From the NCBI GenBank assembly GCA_963815665.1, contig CAWFHN010000008.1, positions 62,001-126,000 on the forward strand: a stretch of 64,000 bases of DNA, in the 5' to 3' direction. Positions 32,676 to 41,975 of the stretch are shown here, piece by piece. The notes below the pieces were generated by a model. That model was not told the origin of the DNA, made no database searches, and was given only the letters and a program-made list of their open reading frames with translations. The stretch's first letter is position 1; every line of letters begins with the position of its first letter. The DNA comes from DASUPK01 sp963815665. GTDB lineage: Bacteria > Actinomycetota > Thermoleophilia > Solirubrobacterales > 70-9. Position numbers and translations under genes: made by a program.

Positions 32676-33469
32676 GTACCGATTATGCCCAGTACGTCCA
32701 CGGGACCGGCACCTGCGCCGATTTCGCGCAGGCCGTTTGCCACCGCCTCGGCCGCGATCCGCCGCGCCGCCCGCGCCGCCTCGAGCGGTGCGTCACCGAG
32801 GGCGAGGCGCGCTGCGAGCGCGGAGGAATGGGTGCAGCCGGATCCGTGCGAGGCGCCGTCCGAGTGCCGGGGACCCTCGATCTTCTCGAGCACGTCGCCG
32901 TCGAAGTAGCGGTCCGCGCCGTCGTCGAGATGCCCGCCCGTGACGACCGCCACCCGCGGGCCGAGCGCGTGGACCGCGCGGGCCAGGTCCTCGGGTGACG
33001 CGTCATCGCCGAGACCAGTCAGCTCCCGTGCCTCCGAGGCGTTGGGGGTCACCACCATGGCGCGAGGGACGATGCGATCTATCAGCGCCTGCTTCGCGTC
33101 CGGCTGGAGGAGCACGGCGCCGCTCTCGGCGACCATCACCGGATCGAGGACCACGGGCGCGTCGCCCACCAGCTCGAGGGCCTCCTCCACCGCCTCGATG
33201 GTCGGCCGGTCGAACAGCATCCCGATCTTGACGGCATCGACTCCCATATCCGAAGTTACGGCTCGGACCTGATCGAGGATGAACTGACGCGGCAGCGTCT
33301 CGACCGAGATCACCTCGTGGGTGTTCTGCGCGGTGAGCGCGACGATCGCCGACGTGCCGTGCACGCCGCAGGCTGCGAATGCCTTCAGGTCGGCCTGGAT
33401 CCCGGCGCCACCGCCGGAGTCCGAGGTCGCGATCGTCATCGCAACGGGGATGCGCGCCTGCTCCGCCAT
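32672..33469 (-). CDS. thiD: Hydroxymethylpyrimidine (phosphate) kinase
   Basis: Phosphorylates HMP and HMP-P in thiamine pyrophosphate synthesis. The 265-aa ribokinase-fold protein has TIATSDSGGGAGIQADLKAF at residues 12-31, VVLDPVMVAESGA, VVTPNASEARELTG and the anion-hole motif GASHGSGCTHSSALAA. The start is MAEQARIPVAM; an open frame upstream belongs to no recognisable protein and lies inside dprA. No TPP riboswitch precedes it and no other thi gene is nearby, so it may serve salvage. Confidence 0.95.
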   Translation of the reverse strand: MAEQARIPVAMTIATSDSGGGAGIQADLKAFAACGVHGTSAIVALTAQNTHEVISVETLPRQFILDQVRAVTSDMGVDAVKIGMLFDRPTIEAVEEALELVGDAPVVLDPVMVAESGAVLLQPDAKQALIDRIVPRAMVVTPNASEARELTGLGDDASPEDLARAVHALGPRVAVVTGGHLDDGADRYFDGDVLEKIEGPRHSDGASHGSGCTHSSALAARLALGDAPLEAARAARRIAAEAVANGLREIGAGAGPVDVLGIIGT

Positions 33470-33492
33470 GCCGCTAAGGCTAGTGACGGCGT

Positions 33493-34632
33493 CTATGCCT
33501 GCTCGGCCGAGGCGAGCGTCGTGCGCTCGTAGCGGCCGCCTGAATCCGAGCGCACGTAGCCCGCGAGCTCCAGCCTGACCAGGGCCGCGGCCAGCGGCCC
33601 CGGGTCCAGGCCAGACCCGCGCGCAAGCGCATCGGCGCTGCTCGAGCCTTGCTCGACAAGGTCGAGCACCTCCGCCAGCTCCGGCTCGAGGGCGGGTCCA
33701 CGGGCCGCGGGCAGGAGAGCTCGAGCGCCAGGGCCGAGCATCGAGTCGAGCACGTCCTCCCCGCCCCGGATCACGAATCCGCCGTCGCGGAGCAACGCAT
33801 TCGTCCCCGCCGCCGGAGAGGAGCCGACCCGGCCCGGGACCGCACCGACATCCCTGCCCAGCTCCTGTGCCATCTCGGCCGTGATCAGGGAGCCGGAGCG
33901 CTCCCGAGCCTCGACTACCACGGTCATCCGGCTCAGCCCGGCCATGATCCGGTTGCGGGCCGGGAACGTCCAGCGGCGCGCGGTCGTGCCGGGCGGCAGC
34001 TCCGAGATCACCAGCCCGCGCTCGATGATCTCCTCGTAGAGGCGGGCGTTGCGCGGCGGGTATGCGACGTCGACACCGGTCCCGAGCACCGCCACGGTCA
34101 CTCCGCCGGCCTCCAGCGCCCCCCGGTGCGCGCACGAGTCGATGCCCATCGCCATCCCACTGACCACGACCAGTCCCGCCGCGCCGATCTCGCGGCCGAG
34201 CTTCATGGCGAGCTCGCGGCCGTAGCTGCTCGGCCGGCGCGAGCCGACGACCGTCACCGCCGCGGCCGGTGCGAGCGCGGCGAGCAGCGCCGGGTCACCC
34301 CGGCCGAACAGCACCGCCGGCCCGTCCCCGAGGTCGCCGAGGCCCTCCGGATGGCGATCGTCGTGACGGCAGCAGGCCCAACCGTGAGTCCCGGCGACGG
34401 CCGCGCGCATGAGCTCCGGGTCCCGCGCCCGCGCGTGCTCCAGGAACTCGCCGGCCCGCGACCGGGCGAGCGCCGTGGACAAATCCGCGTCCGAGAGCGC
34501 CAGCAGCTCGTGCGCCCGCCTTCCAGGCGTCGCCCTGTCGACGGCCTTCTCGATGTGACCGGCGAGAGAGCCGATCAGCCAGGCTCGCCTCAGGCACTCG
34601 GCGCACGCCCGGGGGCACTCGGGCGGGCTCAC
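33493..34632 (-). CDS. dprA: DNA-processing protein DprA
   Basis: Loads RecA onto incoming single-stranded DNA; DprA also occurs in non-competent bacteria. The 379 residues have a helical N-terminus with cysteines (CPRACAECLRRAWLIG), then the Rossmann-like DprA core: VGSRRPSSYGRELA, SGMAMGIDSCAHRGAL, AVLGTGVDVAYPPRN, FPARNRIMAGLS. A C-terminal winged-helix (LVEQGSSSADALARGSGL) ends the protein. GTG start overlaps the comM stop as GTGA. The comM-dprA pair is the usual order. Confidence 0.94.
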   Translation of the reverse strand: MSPPECPRACAECLRRAWLIGSLAGHIEKAVDRATPGRRAHELLALSDADLSTALARSRAGEFLEHARARDPELMRAAVAGTHGWACCRHDDRHPEGLGDLGDGPAVLFGRGDPALLAALAPAAAVTVVGSRRPSSYGRELAMKLGREIGAAGLVVVSGMAMGIDSCAHRGALEAGGVTVAVLGTGVDVAYPPRNARLYEEIIERGLVISELPPGTTARRWTFPARNRIMAGLSRMTVVVEARERSGSLITAEMAQELGRDVGAVPGRVGSSPAAGTNALLRDGGFVIRGGEDVLDSMLGPGARALLPAARGPALEPELAEVLDLVEQGSSSADALARGSGLDPGPLAAALVRLELAGYVRSDSGGRYERTTLASAEQA

Positions 34633-36119
34633 TGCTCGCCGCGCCTGCGCTTGTCGATCGCCTCGGCCACGTGGTCCGGGGCGATCCGCTCCTCGCCCGC
34701 CAGGTCGGCGATCGTCCTCGCCAGGCGCAGGCACCGGTCCCAGCCCCGCGCGCTCAAGCCCAGCTGCCGGTGACCGTTCTCCAGCGTCCTCCGGCCCTCG
34801 GCGTCGAGCTCGCAGTGCGCCCGGAGCTCCGCCGGCGTCATCTCGGCGTTCACCCGCCCGGGCCCGAGGCGCTCATCCTGCAGGCGGCGGGCACCATCGA
34901 CCCGTTCTCTGACGACGACCGAGCCCTCCGGGTCGTCCTCATTCAGCTCTTCGACGGGCGGCGGATCGACGGTCAGCGTGATGTCGATGCGGTCGGCGAG
35001 CGCCCCGCTCAACTTGGCCCGGTAGCGCGAGACGGCGCCCGGGTGGCACTCGCACTCGCCGGAGTCAGGGCCGTTCCCGCACGGGCAGGGATTCGACGCG
35101 GCGACCAGCATGAAGCGGCAGGGCAGGAAGACGGTGCCGGTGGTCCTGCTGACCGTGATGACGCCTTCCTCGAGCGGAACCCTGAGGGCTTCGAGGGCGT
35201 CACGCCGGAACTCCCCGAGCTCGTCCAGGAACAGGACCCCGCGATGGGCTCGCGTCACCTCCCCCGGTCGCGGCGGTGCGCCGCCGCCGACGAGGGCCCG
35301 GCCCGAAACGGTGTGGTGCGGCGCCCGAAACGGCCGGCGCAGGCGCGGGCCGCCGTTGTCCCCGCAGACCCCCGCGATGCGGGTCACCTCGATCACCTCG
35401 TTGCGGCTCAGGGCCGGAAGCAGCGAGGGCAGGCGCTGCAGGGCGAGGGTCTTGCCCCCGCCGGGCGGCCCGATCAGCAGGAGGCTGTGCGCGCCGGCCG
35501 CCGCGATCTCGAGGCAGCGCCGGAGCACCGGGTGCCCGCGCAGGTCCGACAGGTCGGGCAGGTCGTCCGATGGGGACTCGGGAGGGAACGCCCGAGGCAC
35601 CGGCTCGATCGTGCCCTCCCCCAGGTCCCGCAGCCGGGTCACGTGCTCGACCGGGACCACCTCGAGGCCGTCGACCAGCGCCGCCTGGCCGGCATCCCCC
35701 GGCGCGACCGCGACGCCGCGCATGCCCCACCCCCTCGCGCCCTCCGCCATCGCGAGGGCCCCGGGCACCGGCCGGATCGCCCCGTCCAGAGCAAGCTCCC
35801 CGGCCAGCGCATACCGCTCGAGCACCCCGCGCGGCAGCTGCCCCGACGCGACGAGCACCGCCGCGGCGATCGCGAGATCGAACCCCGGCCCCGCCTTGCG
35901 CAGGTCGGCCGGCGCCAGGTTCGCGGTGATCCTGTGCTGCGGGTAGCGAAAGCCGGAGTTGACCAGCGCGGAGCGAACCCGCTCCCGCGACTCCCTGACG
36001 GCCGCGTCCGGCAGGCCGACGATCGTGAAGGAAGGCAGTCCGGCGCCGATGTCAACCTCGACGTGCACCGGCTCGGCGGCCACCCCGATCAGCGCGAATG
36101 TGCGGGCGATCGCGAACAT
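34629..36119 (-). CDS. comM: YifB/ComM-family Mg-chelatase-like AAA+ ATPase
   Basis: ComM is a helicase promoting branch migration during natural transformation. The 496-aa protein has an N-terminal Lon-protease-like domain (FTIVGLPDAAVRESRERVRS). Its AAA+ domain carries Walker A LLIGPPGGGKTLALQ, Walker B GVLFLDELGEF and the NPCPCG region (AASNPCPCGNG). A C-terminal Mg-chelatase domain has LSARGWDRCLRLARTIADL. The start is ATG with TACCGT as a possible -10 only about 10 bases upstream, so a leaderless transcript is possible. It is divergent from yraN and coupled to dprA. Confidence 0.95.
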   Translation of the reverse strand: MFAIARTFALIGVAAEPVHVEVDIGAGLPSFTIVGLPDAAVRESRERVRSALVNSGFRYPQHRITANLAPADLRKAGPGFDLAIAAAVLVASGQLPRGVLERYALAGELALDGAIRPVPGALAMAEGARGWGMRGVAVAPGDAGQAALVDGLEVVPVEHVTRLRDLGEGTIEPVPRAFPPESPSDDLPDLSDLRGHPVLRRCLEIAAAGAHSLLLIGPPGGGKTLALQRLPSLLPALSRNEVIEVTRIAGVCGDNGGPRLRRPFRAPHHTVSGRALVGGGAPPRPGEVTRAHRGVLFLDELGEFRRDALEALRVPLEEGVITVSRTTGTVFLPCRFMLVAASNPCPCGNGPDSGECECHPGAVSRYRAKLSGALADRIDITLTVDPPPVEELNEDDPEGSVVVRERVDGARRLQDERLGPGRVNAEMTPAELRAHCELDAEGRRTLENGHRQLGLSARGWDRCLRLARTIADLAGEERIAPDHVAEAIDKRRRGEQ

Positions 36120-36234
36120 GCGGCGACGGTAGGAGGCGCCAATGCGCGGGTGGCGCGCGGAACGTCACGCTCCCGTCACGCCCTCGTTGCGGCCGGCGTG
36201 CGCGCCGGGCGAAGCGACGCCGGAGGCTGGCGGC

Positions 36235-36609
36235 ATGACCTACGCCAGGCAAAGGCTCGGCCGGAGAGCCGAGGATCTCGTCGCGGCCCGGCTGCGGCAC
36301 GGCGGCTGGCAGGTCGTCGGGAGAAACGTGCGCCTGCCGTCAGGGGAGCTCGACATCGTCGCCCTGGACGACTCCACCCTCGTCTTCGTCGAGGTCAAGG
36401 CCGGCCGCGCCGGCGCCACCGTCGGCCCCGAGCGCCCGGCGCACGCGGTCGGTCGCCGCAAGCAGGTGAAGCTCCGCCGGCTCGCCCGCGAGTGGATCGC
36501 GGAGCGGCGCGGGCCCTCAGGCGTCTCGGGCTATCGCTTCGACGTCGTCGGGGTCCGCTTCGGCCCTGATGGCCTCGCGGATGTCGATCACATCCGCAAT
36601 GCCTTCTGA
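36235..36609 (+). CDS. yraN: YraN/UPF0102 family protein
   Basis: A 124-aa protein with the Holliday-junction-resolvase-like nuclease fold: RRAEDLVAARLRHGGWQV, then GELDIVALDDSTLVFVEVK (Glu, Asp, Glu-x-Lys). The biochemical role is not established. The start is the ATG (MTYARQRLGRR) with GGAGG 8 bases upstream. Another in-frame ATG at 36142 also has GGAGG at good spacing and would add 31 residues not typical of the family. Its last 93 bases overlap the 3' end of rnhB on the other strand. Confidence 0.88.
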   Translation: MTYARQRLGRRAEDLVAARLRHGGWQVVGRNVRLPSGELDIVALDDSTLVFVEVKAGRAGATVGPERPAHAVGRRKQVKLRRLAREWIAERRGPSGVSGYRFDVVGVRFGPDGLADVDHIRNAF

Positions 36610-37404
36610 GCCGGCCCCCTCGAACTCTCCGGCCGGCGTCCCCAGCTCGAGCTGGGAGTACGCGATCGACGCGAACGAGCGCCGGTGAAGCGGACAGATG
36701 CCATGCCGGAGGATCGCCTCGCGGTGCTCGGGGGTCGAGTAGCCGACGTTCACCTCGAAGCACCACTCCGGATAGAGGGGCGCCACGCGGTGCATGTAAC
36801 GGTCGCGGGTCACCTTGGCGATCACGGAGGCGGCGGCGATCGCGGCGCTGCGGGCGTCGCCATCGACCACCCGCGTGTGCTCGAGCTCGCAGGCCGGGAG
36901 CCGGAAGCCGTCGACCAGCCGAGTCGCATCCTCCTGCGCCGCGGACCGCATGCAGTCCGTGAGCGCTGCGATGTTGGAGACGTGGAGGCCGTTGCGGTCG
37001 ATCGCGCGCGGCGAGCGCACCGCCACCGAGACGCAGGCCGCTGCCCGGATCACCTGCGGATAGAGCTCCTCGCGCTCCTCCGGGCTCTTCTGCTTGGAGT
37101 CGTCGAGCCGCGCGAGGGCGAGGCGCTCGGAGCGGCCGATCCGCTCGAGGTCGATCAGGACGCCGGCGGCCAGCAGTGGGCCGGCCAGGGAGCCCCTCCC
37201 GGCCTCGTCGACCCCGGCCACGAATCGACGGCCGAAAGAGCGGTCGAACTTGAACAGGCGGGCAGCGGTGCGCTTCTTCCGCCGCTTACGCGGAGAGCTA
37301 GAAGATCCCGATCCGGTCGGGCGGCCAGTAGGTGAGGAAAGCCTCGCCGATGATCCAGTCTCGGGGGACCGGTCCCCAGAAGCGGCTGTCGTCGCTTTGC
37401 CCAC
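36517..37404 (-). CDS. rnhB: Ribonuclease HII
   Basis: Removes ribonucleotides and RNA primers from DNA. The core has FVAGVDEAGRGSLAGP, LDDSKQKSPEEREELYP, the acidic VVDGDARSAAIAAASVIAKV and GYSTPEHREAI, so the DEDD active site is present. The 5' end is unclear. The ATG at 37404 lies 107 bases inside lepB and encodes Ser/Thr-rich sequence unlike the family. The protein-like part begins with SPRKRRKKRTAARLFKF, where the only near-start codons are the CTG at 37257 (LFKFDRSFG) and a GTG in the FVAGVDEAG motif. A tail of about 31 residues overlaps yraN. The true length is probably about 245-260 aa. Confidence 0.87.
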   Translation of the reverse strand: MGKATTAASGDRSPETGSSARLSSPTGRPTGSGSSSSPRKRRKKRTAARLFKFDRSFGRRFVAGVDEAGRGSLAGPLLAAGVLIDLERIGRSERLALARLDDSKQKSPEEREELYPQVIRAAACVSVAVRSPRAIDRNGLHVSNIAALTDCMRSAAQEDATRLVDGFRLPACELEHTRVVDGDARSAAIAAASVIAKVTRDRYMHRVAPLYPEWCFEVNVGYSTPEHREAILRHGICPLHRRSFASIAYSQLELGTPAGEFEGAGSEGIADVIDIREAIRAEADPDDVEAIARDA

Positions 37405-37930
37405 GGTTGTCGCCCATCATGAAGTAATGGTCGGGCGGGATTCTGATCTGTTTGGGCAAATTGCAAGCTCCGCCAGCCTGACAGGGGCGGATGAAGTCCT
37501 CCTGAGCGATCTGTCCGTTGACCACCGGATGACCGTTCTGGACGCTCAGCGTGTCGCCAGGGCCGGCGACGATTCGCTTTATGAAGTTTGTGCTCGACTC
37601 GTCTGGCTGCGGCTTGTCGCAGGCGGCCCCGCTGCTTCCGTTCGCGCCGGTCCTCGGGTCGCCGCACTGGCCTCCGCTGGGGCCGTCCGCCCCCTCCGGG
37701 GGGTGAAAGACCACGATGTCGCCGATCTGCGGGTCCTTGAAGCGATAGATGAACCGATTGACGAGAACTCTCTGAGTCTTTTCGATCGTCGGCTCCATCG
37801 ACTCGGACGGGATCTGGTACGGCTTGACGATGAACGCCTGGATCCCCAGCGCCAACCCGAGGGCGAGCGCGACGATCACGACGAGCTCGAGGAGCGCGCC
37901 CTGGGTGCTGTCCGGCCTCGGGATTCTCAG
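37298..37930 (-). CDS. lepB: Signal peptidase I (apparent CTG start)
   Basis: Membrane serine protease removing signal peptides. The catalytic Ser is in QIPSESMEPTI and the Lys in NFIKRIVAGPGD; YFMMGDNRGQSDDSR and DWIIGEAFLTYWP complete the S26 boxes. A Gly/Cys-rich insert (GGQCGDPRTGANGSSGAAC) follows the IVVFHPPEG box. The membrane helix (LLELVVIVALALGLALGIQ) begins before the first ATG/GTG-type codon, a GTG at 37879. An in-frame CTG at 37928-37930 overlaps the rplS stop as CTGA, has GAGG about 8 bases upstream, and gives MRIPRPDSTQGALLELVV. That 210-aa form is preferred. Confidence 0.9.
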   Translation of the reverse strand: MRIPRPDSTQGALLELVVIVALALGLALGIQAFIVKPYQIPSESMEPTIEKTQRVLVNRFIYRFKDPQIGDIVVFHPPEGADGPSGGQCGDPRTGANGSSGAACDKPQPDESSTNFIKRIVAGPGDTLSVQNGHPVVNGQIAQEDFIRPCQAGGACNLPKQIRIPPDHYFMMGDNRGQSDDSRFWGPVPRDWIIGEAFLTYWPPDRIGIF

Positions 37931-38502
37931 TCTTCTGCCTCGTCGGTGGAGGCGTCCTCGGCCGTCGCCTCTGGCTCCGGCTCTTCTTCCGCCTCCGCCT
38001 GGTCCCCATCCGCCTCCGCGGGCTGCGCCTCCCCGGCCTCGCCCTCGCCTTCGCCTTCGGGCGGCTCGGTCAGCTCGGCCTCCGCCTCGCCGGCCGCGAC
38101 ACCCTCGGCGTCAACCGCCTCCGCGTCCTCCGGGGCGACGACGATCTCGTCCTCGATCCCCCAGCGACGTTCCGCTACGCGGGCCCGCTTGCCGACCTTG
38201 TCACGCAGGTAGTAGAGCTTCGCCCGGCGGACGTCCCCGCGCGCGGCGACCTCGAGCTTCTCGATCTTGGGGGAGTGCAACGGGAAGGTCCGCTCCACTC
38301 CGACGCCGAACGACTGCTTCCGGACAGTGAAGGTCTCGCGGGCGCCGCTGCCCTGGCGCTTGATCACGATTCCCTCGAAGACCTGGGTCCGCCGGCGGTT
38401 GCCCTCGACGACCTGGAAGTGGACGCGCACGCGATCGCCGGCGCCGAACCTGGGGCGCTGCTTCAGGTCTCGCTTCTCGAGGCTTTCGATGACTGTGCTC
38501 AT
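37927..38502 (-). CDS. rplS: 50S ribosomal protein L19 with long acidic C-terminal extension
   Basis: L19 lies at the 30S-50S interface. Residues 1-115 are standard: LKQRPRFGAGDRVRVHFQV, VFEGIVIKRQGSGARETFTV, RTFPLHSPKIEKLEV, KLYYLRDKVGKRARV. Residues about 120-191 are an unusual Glu/Ala/Asp tail (for example EGEGEGEAGEAQ, EAEEEPEPEATAED), likely disordered and strongly negative. Bacterial L19 is normally about 115-120 aa. A terminator-like hairpin lies upstream, between trmD and this gene; its stop overlaps the lepB start. Confidence 0.96.
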   Translation of the reverse strand: MSTVIESLEKRDLKQRPRFGAGDRVRVHFQVVEGNRRRTQVFEGIVIKRQGSGARETFTVRKQSFGVGVERTFPLHSPKIEKLEVAARGDVRRAKLYYLRDKVGKRARVAERRWGIEDEIVVAPEDAEAVDAEGVAAGEAEAELTEPPEGEGEGEAGEAQPAEADGDQAEAEEEPEPEATAEDASTDEAED

Positions 38503-38528
38503 CAGGGGCGGGGAGGGTGATGGGACTC

Positions 38529-38557
38529 AAAAAATGCGCGTACCGGACGGCCCGCGC
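38529..38557 (-). terminator. Possible terminator/attenuator before rplS
   Basis: On minus, GCGCG/CGCGC arms with an inner GG/CC pairing are followed by ATTTTTT, 26 bases before the rplS ATG. A TACATT lies just upstream, so it could end trmD transcription or attenuate a transcript into rplS. Confidence 0.5.
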
Positions 38558-38606
38558 AGCGCCGCAAAATGTAGCGGTAGACCGGCCCCGGTGTGGGTGG
38601 CGTCCG

Positions 38607-39269
38607 TTAATCCTGGGCTCGCCGGCGCGCCTGCTCGAGCCGCCACTCCCTGACCAGGGCGTGATTGCCGGAGAGCAGCACCTCGGGGACCTCCCAGCCG
38701 CGGTACGAGGCAGGGCGCGTGTAGTGGGGATACTCCGGCGCGCCCTCGAGCGCCGCGCTGTAGGACTCCTCGACCGCACTGTCGGCGTCGCCGAGAGCGC
38801 CGGGCAGCTTCCGCAGCACCGAATCGGCGATCACCATCGCGGGCAGCTCCCCGCCGGCGAGCACGTAGCGCCCGATCGAGATGGACTCATCCGCCAAGTG
38901 CTCGACCGCCCGCTCGTCGAAGCCCTCATAGCGGCCGCAGAGCAGGGCGAGGTGCGGCTCCTCCGCGAGCTCCGCGGCGAGTCGCTCGTCGAAGAGGCGC
39001 CCCGACGGCGCCAGCGCGATCTTGCGAACGGCGCCGCGATGGGATCCGTACGCCGACTCGAGGGCCGCGTCCACGACGTCGACGCGCATCACCATCCCCG
39101 CGCCGCCGCCGTAGGGCGAGTCATCGACCTGACCGGCGCCCAGCGGCGTGGTGTCCCGGTAGTTCCGGAACCTGAGCTCCGTCCCGCCCGCCAGCGCGTT
39201 CGAGACATGGCGCTGGCGCAGGAACCACTCGAAATGCTCCGGGAAGAGCGTGAAGACGTCGATGACCAC
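38607..39269 (-). CDS. trmD: tRNA (guanine-37-N1)-methyltransferase
   Basis: Methylates G37 of tRNAs to prevent frameshifting. The 220-aa SPOUT protein starts MVIDVFTLFPEHFEWFL and has DDSPYGGGAGMVMRVD, LLCGRYEGFDERAVEHL and the knot motif SIGRYVLAGGELPAMVIADS. It ends shortly after EVLLSGNHALVREWR. Length is slightly below the usual 230-250 but all motifs are intact. It follows khpA by 14 bases; rimM, usually just upstream, is not there. Confidence 0.97.
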   Translation of the reverse strand: MVIDVFTLFPEHFEWFLRQRHVSNALAGGTELRFRNYRDTTPLGAGQVDDSPYGGGAGMVMRVDVVDAALESAYGSHRGAVRKIALAPSGRLFDERLAAELAEEPHLALLCGRYEGFDERAVEHLADESISIGRYVLAGGELPAMVIADSVLRKLPGALGDADSAVEESYSAALEGAPEYPHYTRPASYRGWEVPEVLLSGNHALVREWRLEQARRRAQD

Positions 39270-39283
39270 TCTGGGGGGGCCCC

Positions 39284-39517
39284 TCAGTCCAGTATGTCGA
39301 CGACCACGCGCTTCTCCTCGCGGGTCGCCGCGGCCTTCATCACGGAGCGGAGAGCGTTGGCGACACGTCCGCCGCGTCCGATGACCCGGCCGAGGTCATC
39401 GTCGGCCACCTCGAGCTCGAGCACGACCTCGCCCTCGATCTCCTCGACCTCGGTCACCTGGACCGAGTCTGGGCTCTCGACCAGCGACCTGGCGAGGAAG
39501 TCGAGCAGATCGCGCAC
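39284..39517 (-). CDS. khpA: KH-domain RNA-binding protein KhpA
   Basis: A 77-aa single KH domain protein. The GxxG loop is in LGRVIGRGGRVANALRSVM and the protein ends KRVVVDILD, typical of KhpA. It binds RNA and, with KhpB in other bacteria, affects cell elongation and division. It sits between rpsP and trmD, the conserved location. The start codon is 22 bases after the rpsP stop. Confidence 0.93.
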   Translation of the reverse strand: MRDLLDFLARSLVESPDSVQVTEVEEIEGEVVLELEVADDDLGRVIGRGGRVANALRSVMKAAATREEKRVVVDILD

Positions 39518-39538
39518 GAGACGCCCCGGGCCCGGCGC

Positions 39539-39793
39539 CTAGCGGCCGGTCGCCTGGATCCCCTTGGTGCGGAGCAGCGTCGCCACCGTGCGGGTGGGCT
39601 GGGCCCCCTTCTGAAGCCAGTGCTGGGCGCGATCCTGATCGATGACGATCAGCGACGGATCGGTCTGCGGGTTGTACTGGCCGATCGTCTCGATCGTGCG
39701 GCCGTCCCGCGGCGAGCGCTGGTCGGCGACGACAACCCTCCAGATCGGGTTCTTCTTCGACCCGACCCTGCGAAGTCTGATTCTCACTGACAT
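39539..39793 (-). CDS. rpsP: 30S ribosomal protein S16
   Basis: An 84-aa protein beginning MSVRIRLRRVGSKKNPIWRV, with DGRTIETIGQYNPQTDP and DRAQHWLQKGAQPTRTV, all canonical. The frame is open 13 codons further upstream but MSVRIRLRRVG is the conserved start. No ribosome site is visible just before it. First gene of rpsP-khpA-trmD. Confidence 0.97.
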   Translation of the reverse strand: MSVRIRLRRVGSKKNPIWRVVVADQRSPRDGRTIETIGQYNPQTDPSLIVIDQDRAQHWLQKGAQPTRTVATLLRTKGIQATGR

Positions 39794-39901
39794 GCGGCCG
39801 GTGAGGTTAGACCATCGCTGTCCCGAGACCAACGAGGCTTGACTTTCCCCGCGCTCCCGTCAGCGTGGGTTGAAGAGGGGGCCTCCGGCTTTGGAGGAGC
39901 T

Positions 39902-40599
39902 TTGAGAACCAGAGGGAGAAAGCCATCGCCGGCGCTGATCATCTCGATCATCGCCCTGTTTGTCTCGCTGGCGGGGACCGGCGTTGCGAGCGTCGCCACG
40001 ATCAGCGCGCTCAGCAAGAAGGAGAAGAAGCAGACGAGGGCGATCGCCGACAGGGAGGTCGGCAAGCTCGCGCCCGGGCTCTCGGTCAAGTCGGCGGACC
40101 GCGCGGGTTCAGCGGGCTCGGCGGACCGCGCGGGTTCAGCGGGCTCGGCGGACCGCGCGGGTTCAGCGGGCTCGGCAGGATTCGCTACCAGCGCCGGGAC
40201 GGCCGGCAGCGCCACGTCCGCGCTCAGCGCCGCCGTCGGAGGGACCGGCAGAGGGACGCAGGTCTCGAGCCCCGTCTGCGATCCAAACAGCTCGACCTAC
40301 GTCACCTGCGCCAGCGTCAACCTCACCCTGCCGGCGCCGGCGCGGGTCCTGGTGATCGGGAAGACCCAACTCAACAGCTCGACTCCCCAGGGCAATGGGC
40401 AATGTCGTCTCGGGACCACCTCCGGGCAAGTTCCGTCGGCCAGCGGTCAGGTGCTGGTTGCGTTGGAGACCGCCACCTTTGTCGGCGTCACCGGCGTCTT
40501 TCCCGCCGGCACTCATTCATTCGGCATCGACTGTCTGCAGGACAACCTCGACGCCCAGTACCTCAATTCCCAGGTCGTGGCAGTCGCGCTCTCAGCGAA

Positions 40600-40603
<4 letters not shown>
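39902..40603 (+). CDS. Exported protein with Ala/Gly/Ser-rich tandem repeats
   Basis: The preferred start is a TTG at 39902 directly after GGAGGAG, giving 233 aa. After KPSPA comes one hydrophobic helix (LIISIIALFVSLAGTGVASV), an N-terminal layout I associate with an abundant family of Thermoleophilia surface proteins. A charged linker (SKKEKKQTRAIADREVGK) follows, then three SADRAGSAG units and an Ala/Ser/Gly run. The last 120 residues are a beta-rich domain with paired cysteines (SPVCDPN/VTCASV, GQCRLG/IDCLQDN). Function unknown; probably an anchored surface protein. It sits between rpsP and ffh, on the opposite strand, and overlaps the ffh stop by 4 bases. Confidence 0.75.
40091..40171 (+). 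repeat. Three perfect 27-bp tandem repeats
   Basis: The 27-bp unit (TCGGCGGACCGCGCGGGTTC followed by AGCGGGC) occurs three times without a mismatch, then a partial TCGGC. Each unit encodes nine residues, SADRAGSAG, so copy-number changes keep the frame. It lies inside the surface-protein gene. Confidence 0.95.
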
Positions 40604-41931
<1,328 letters not shown>

Positions 41932-41975
41932 CGCGGCCCAGCTTAGGCCCTTAGAGAGGGTCGGCGATCAGCTGC

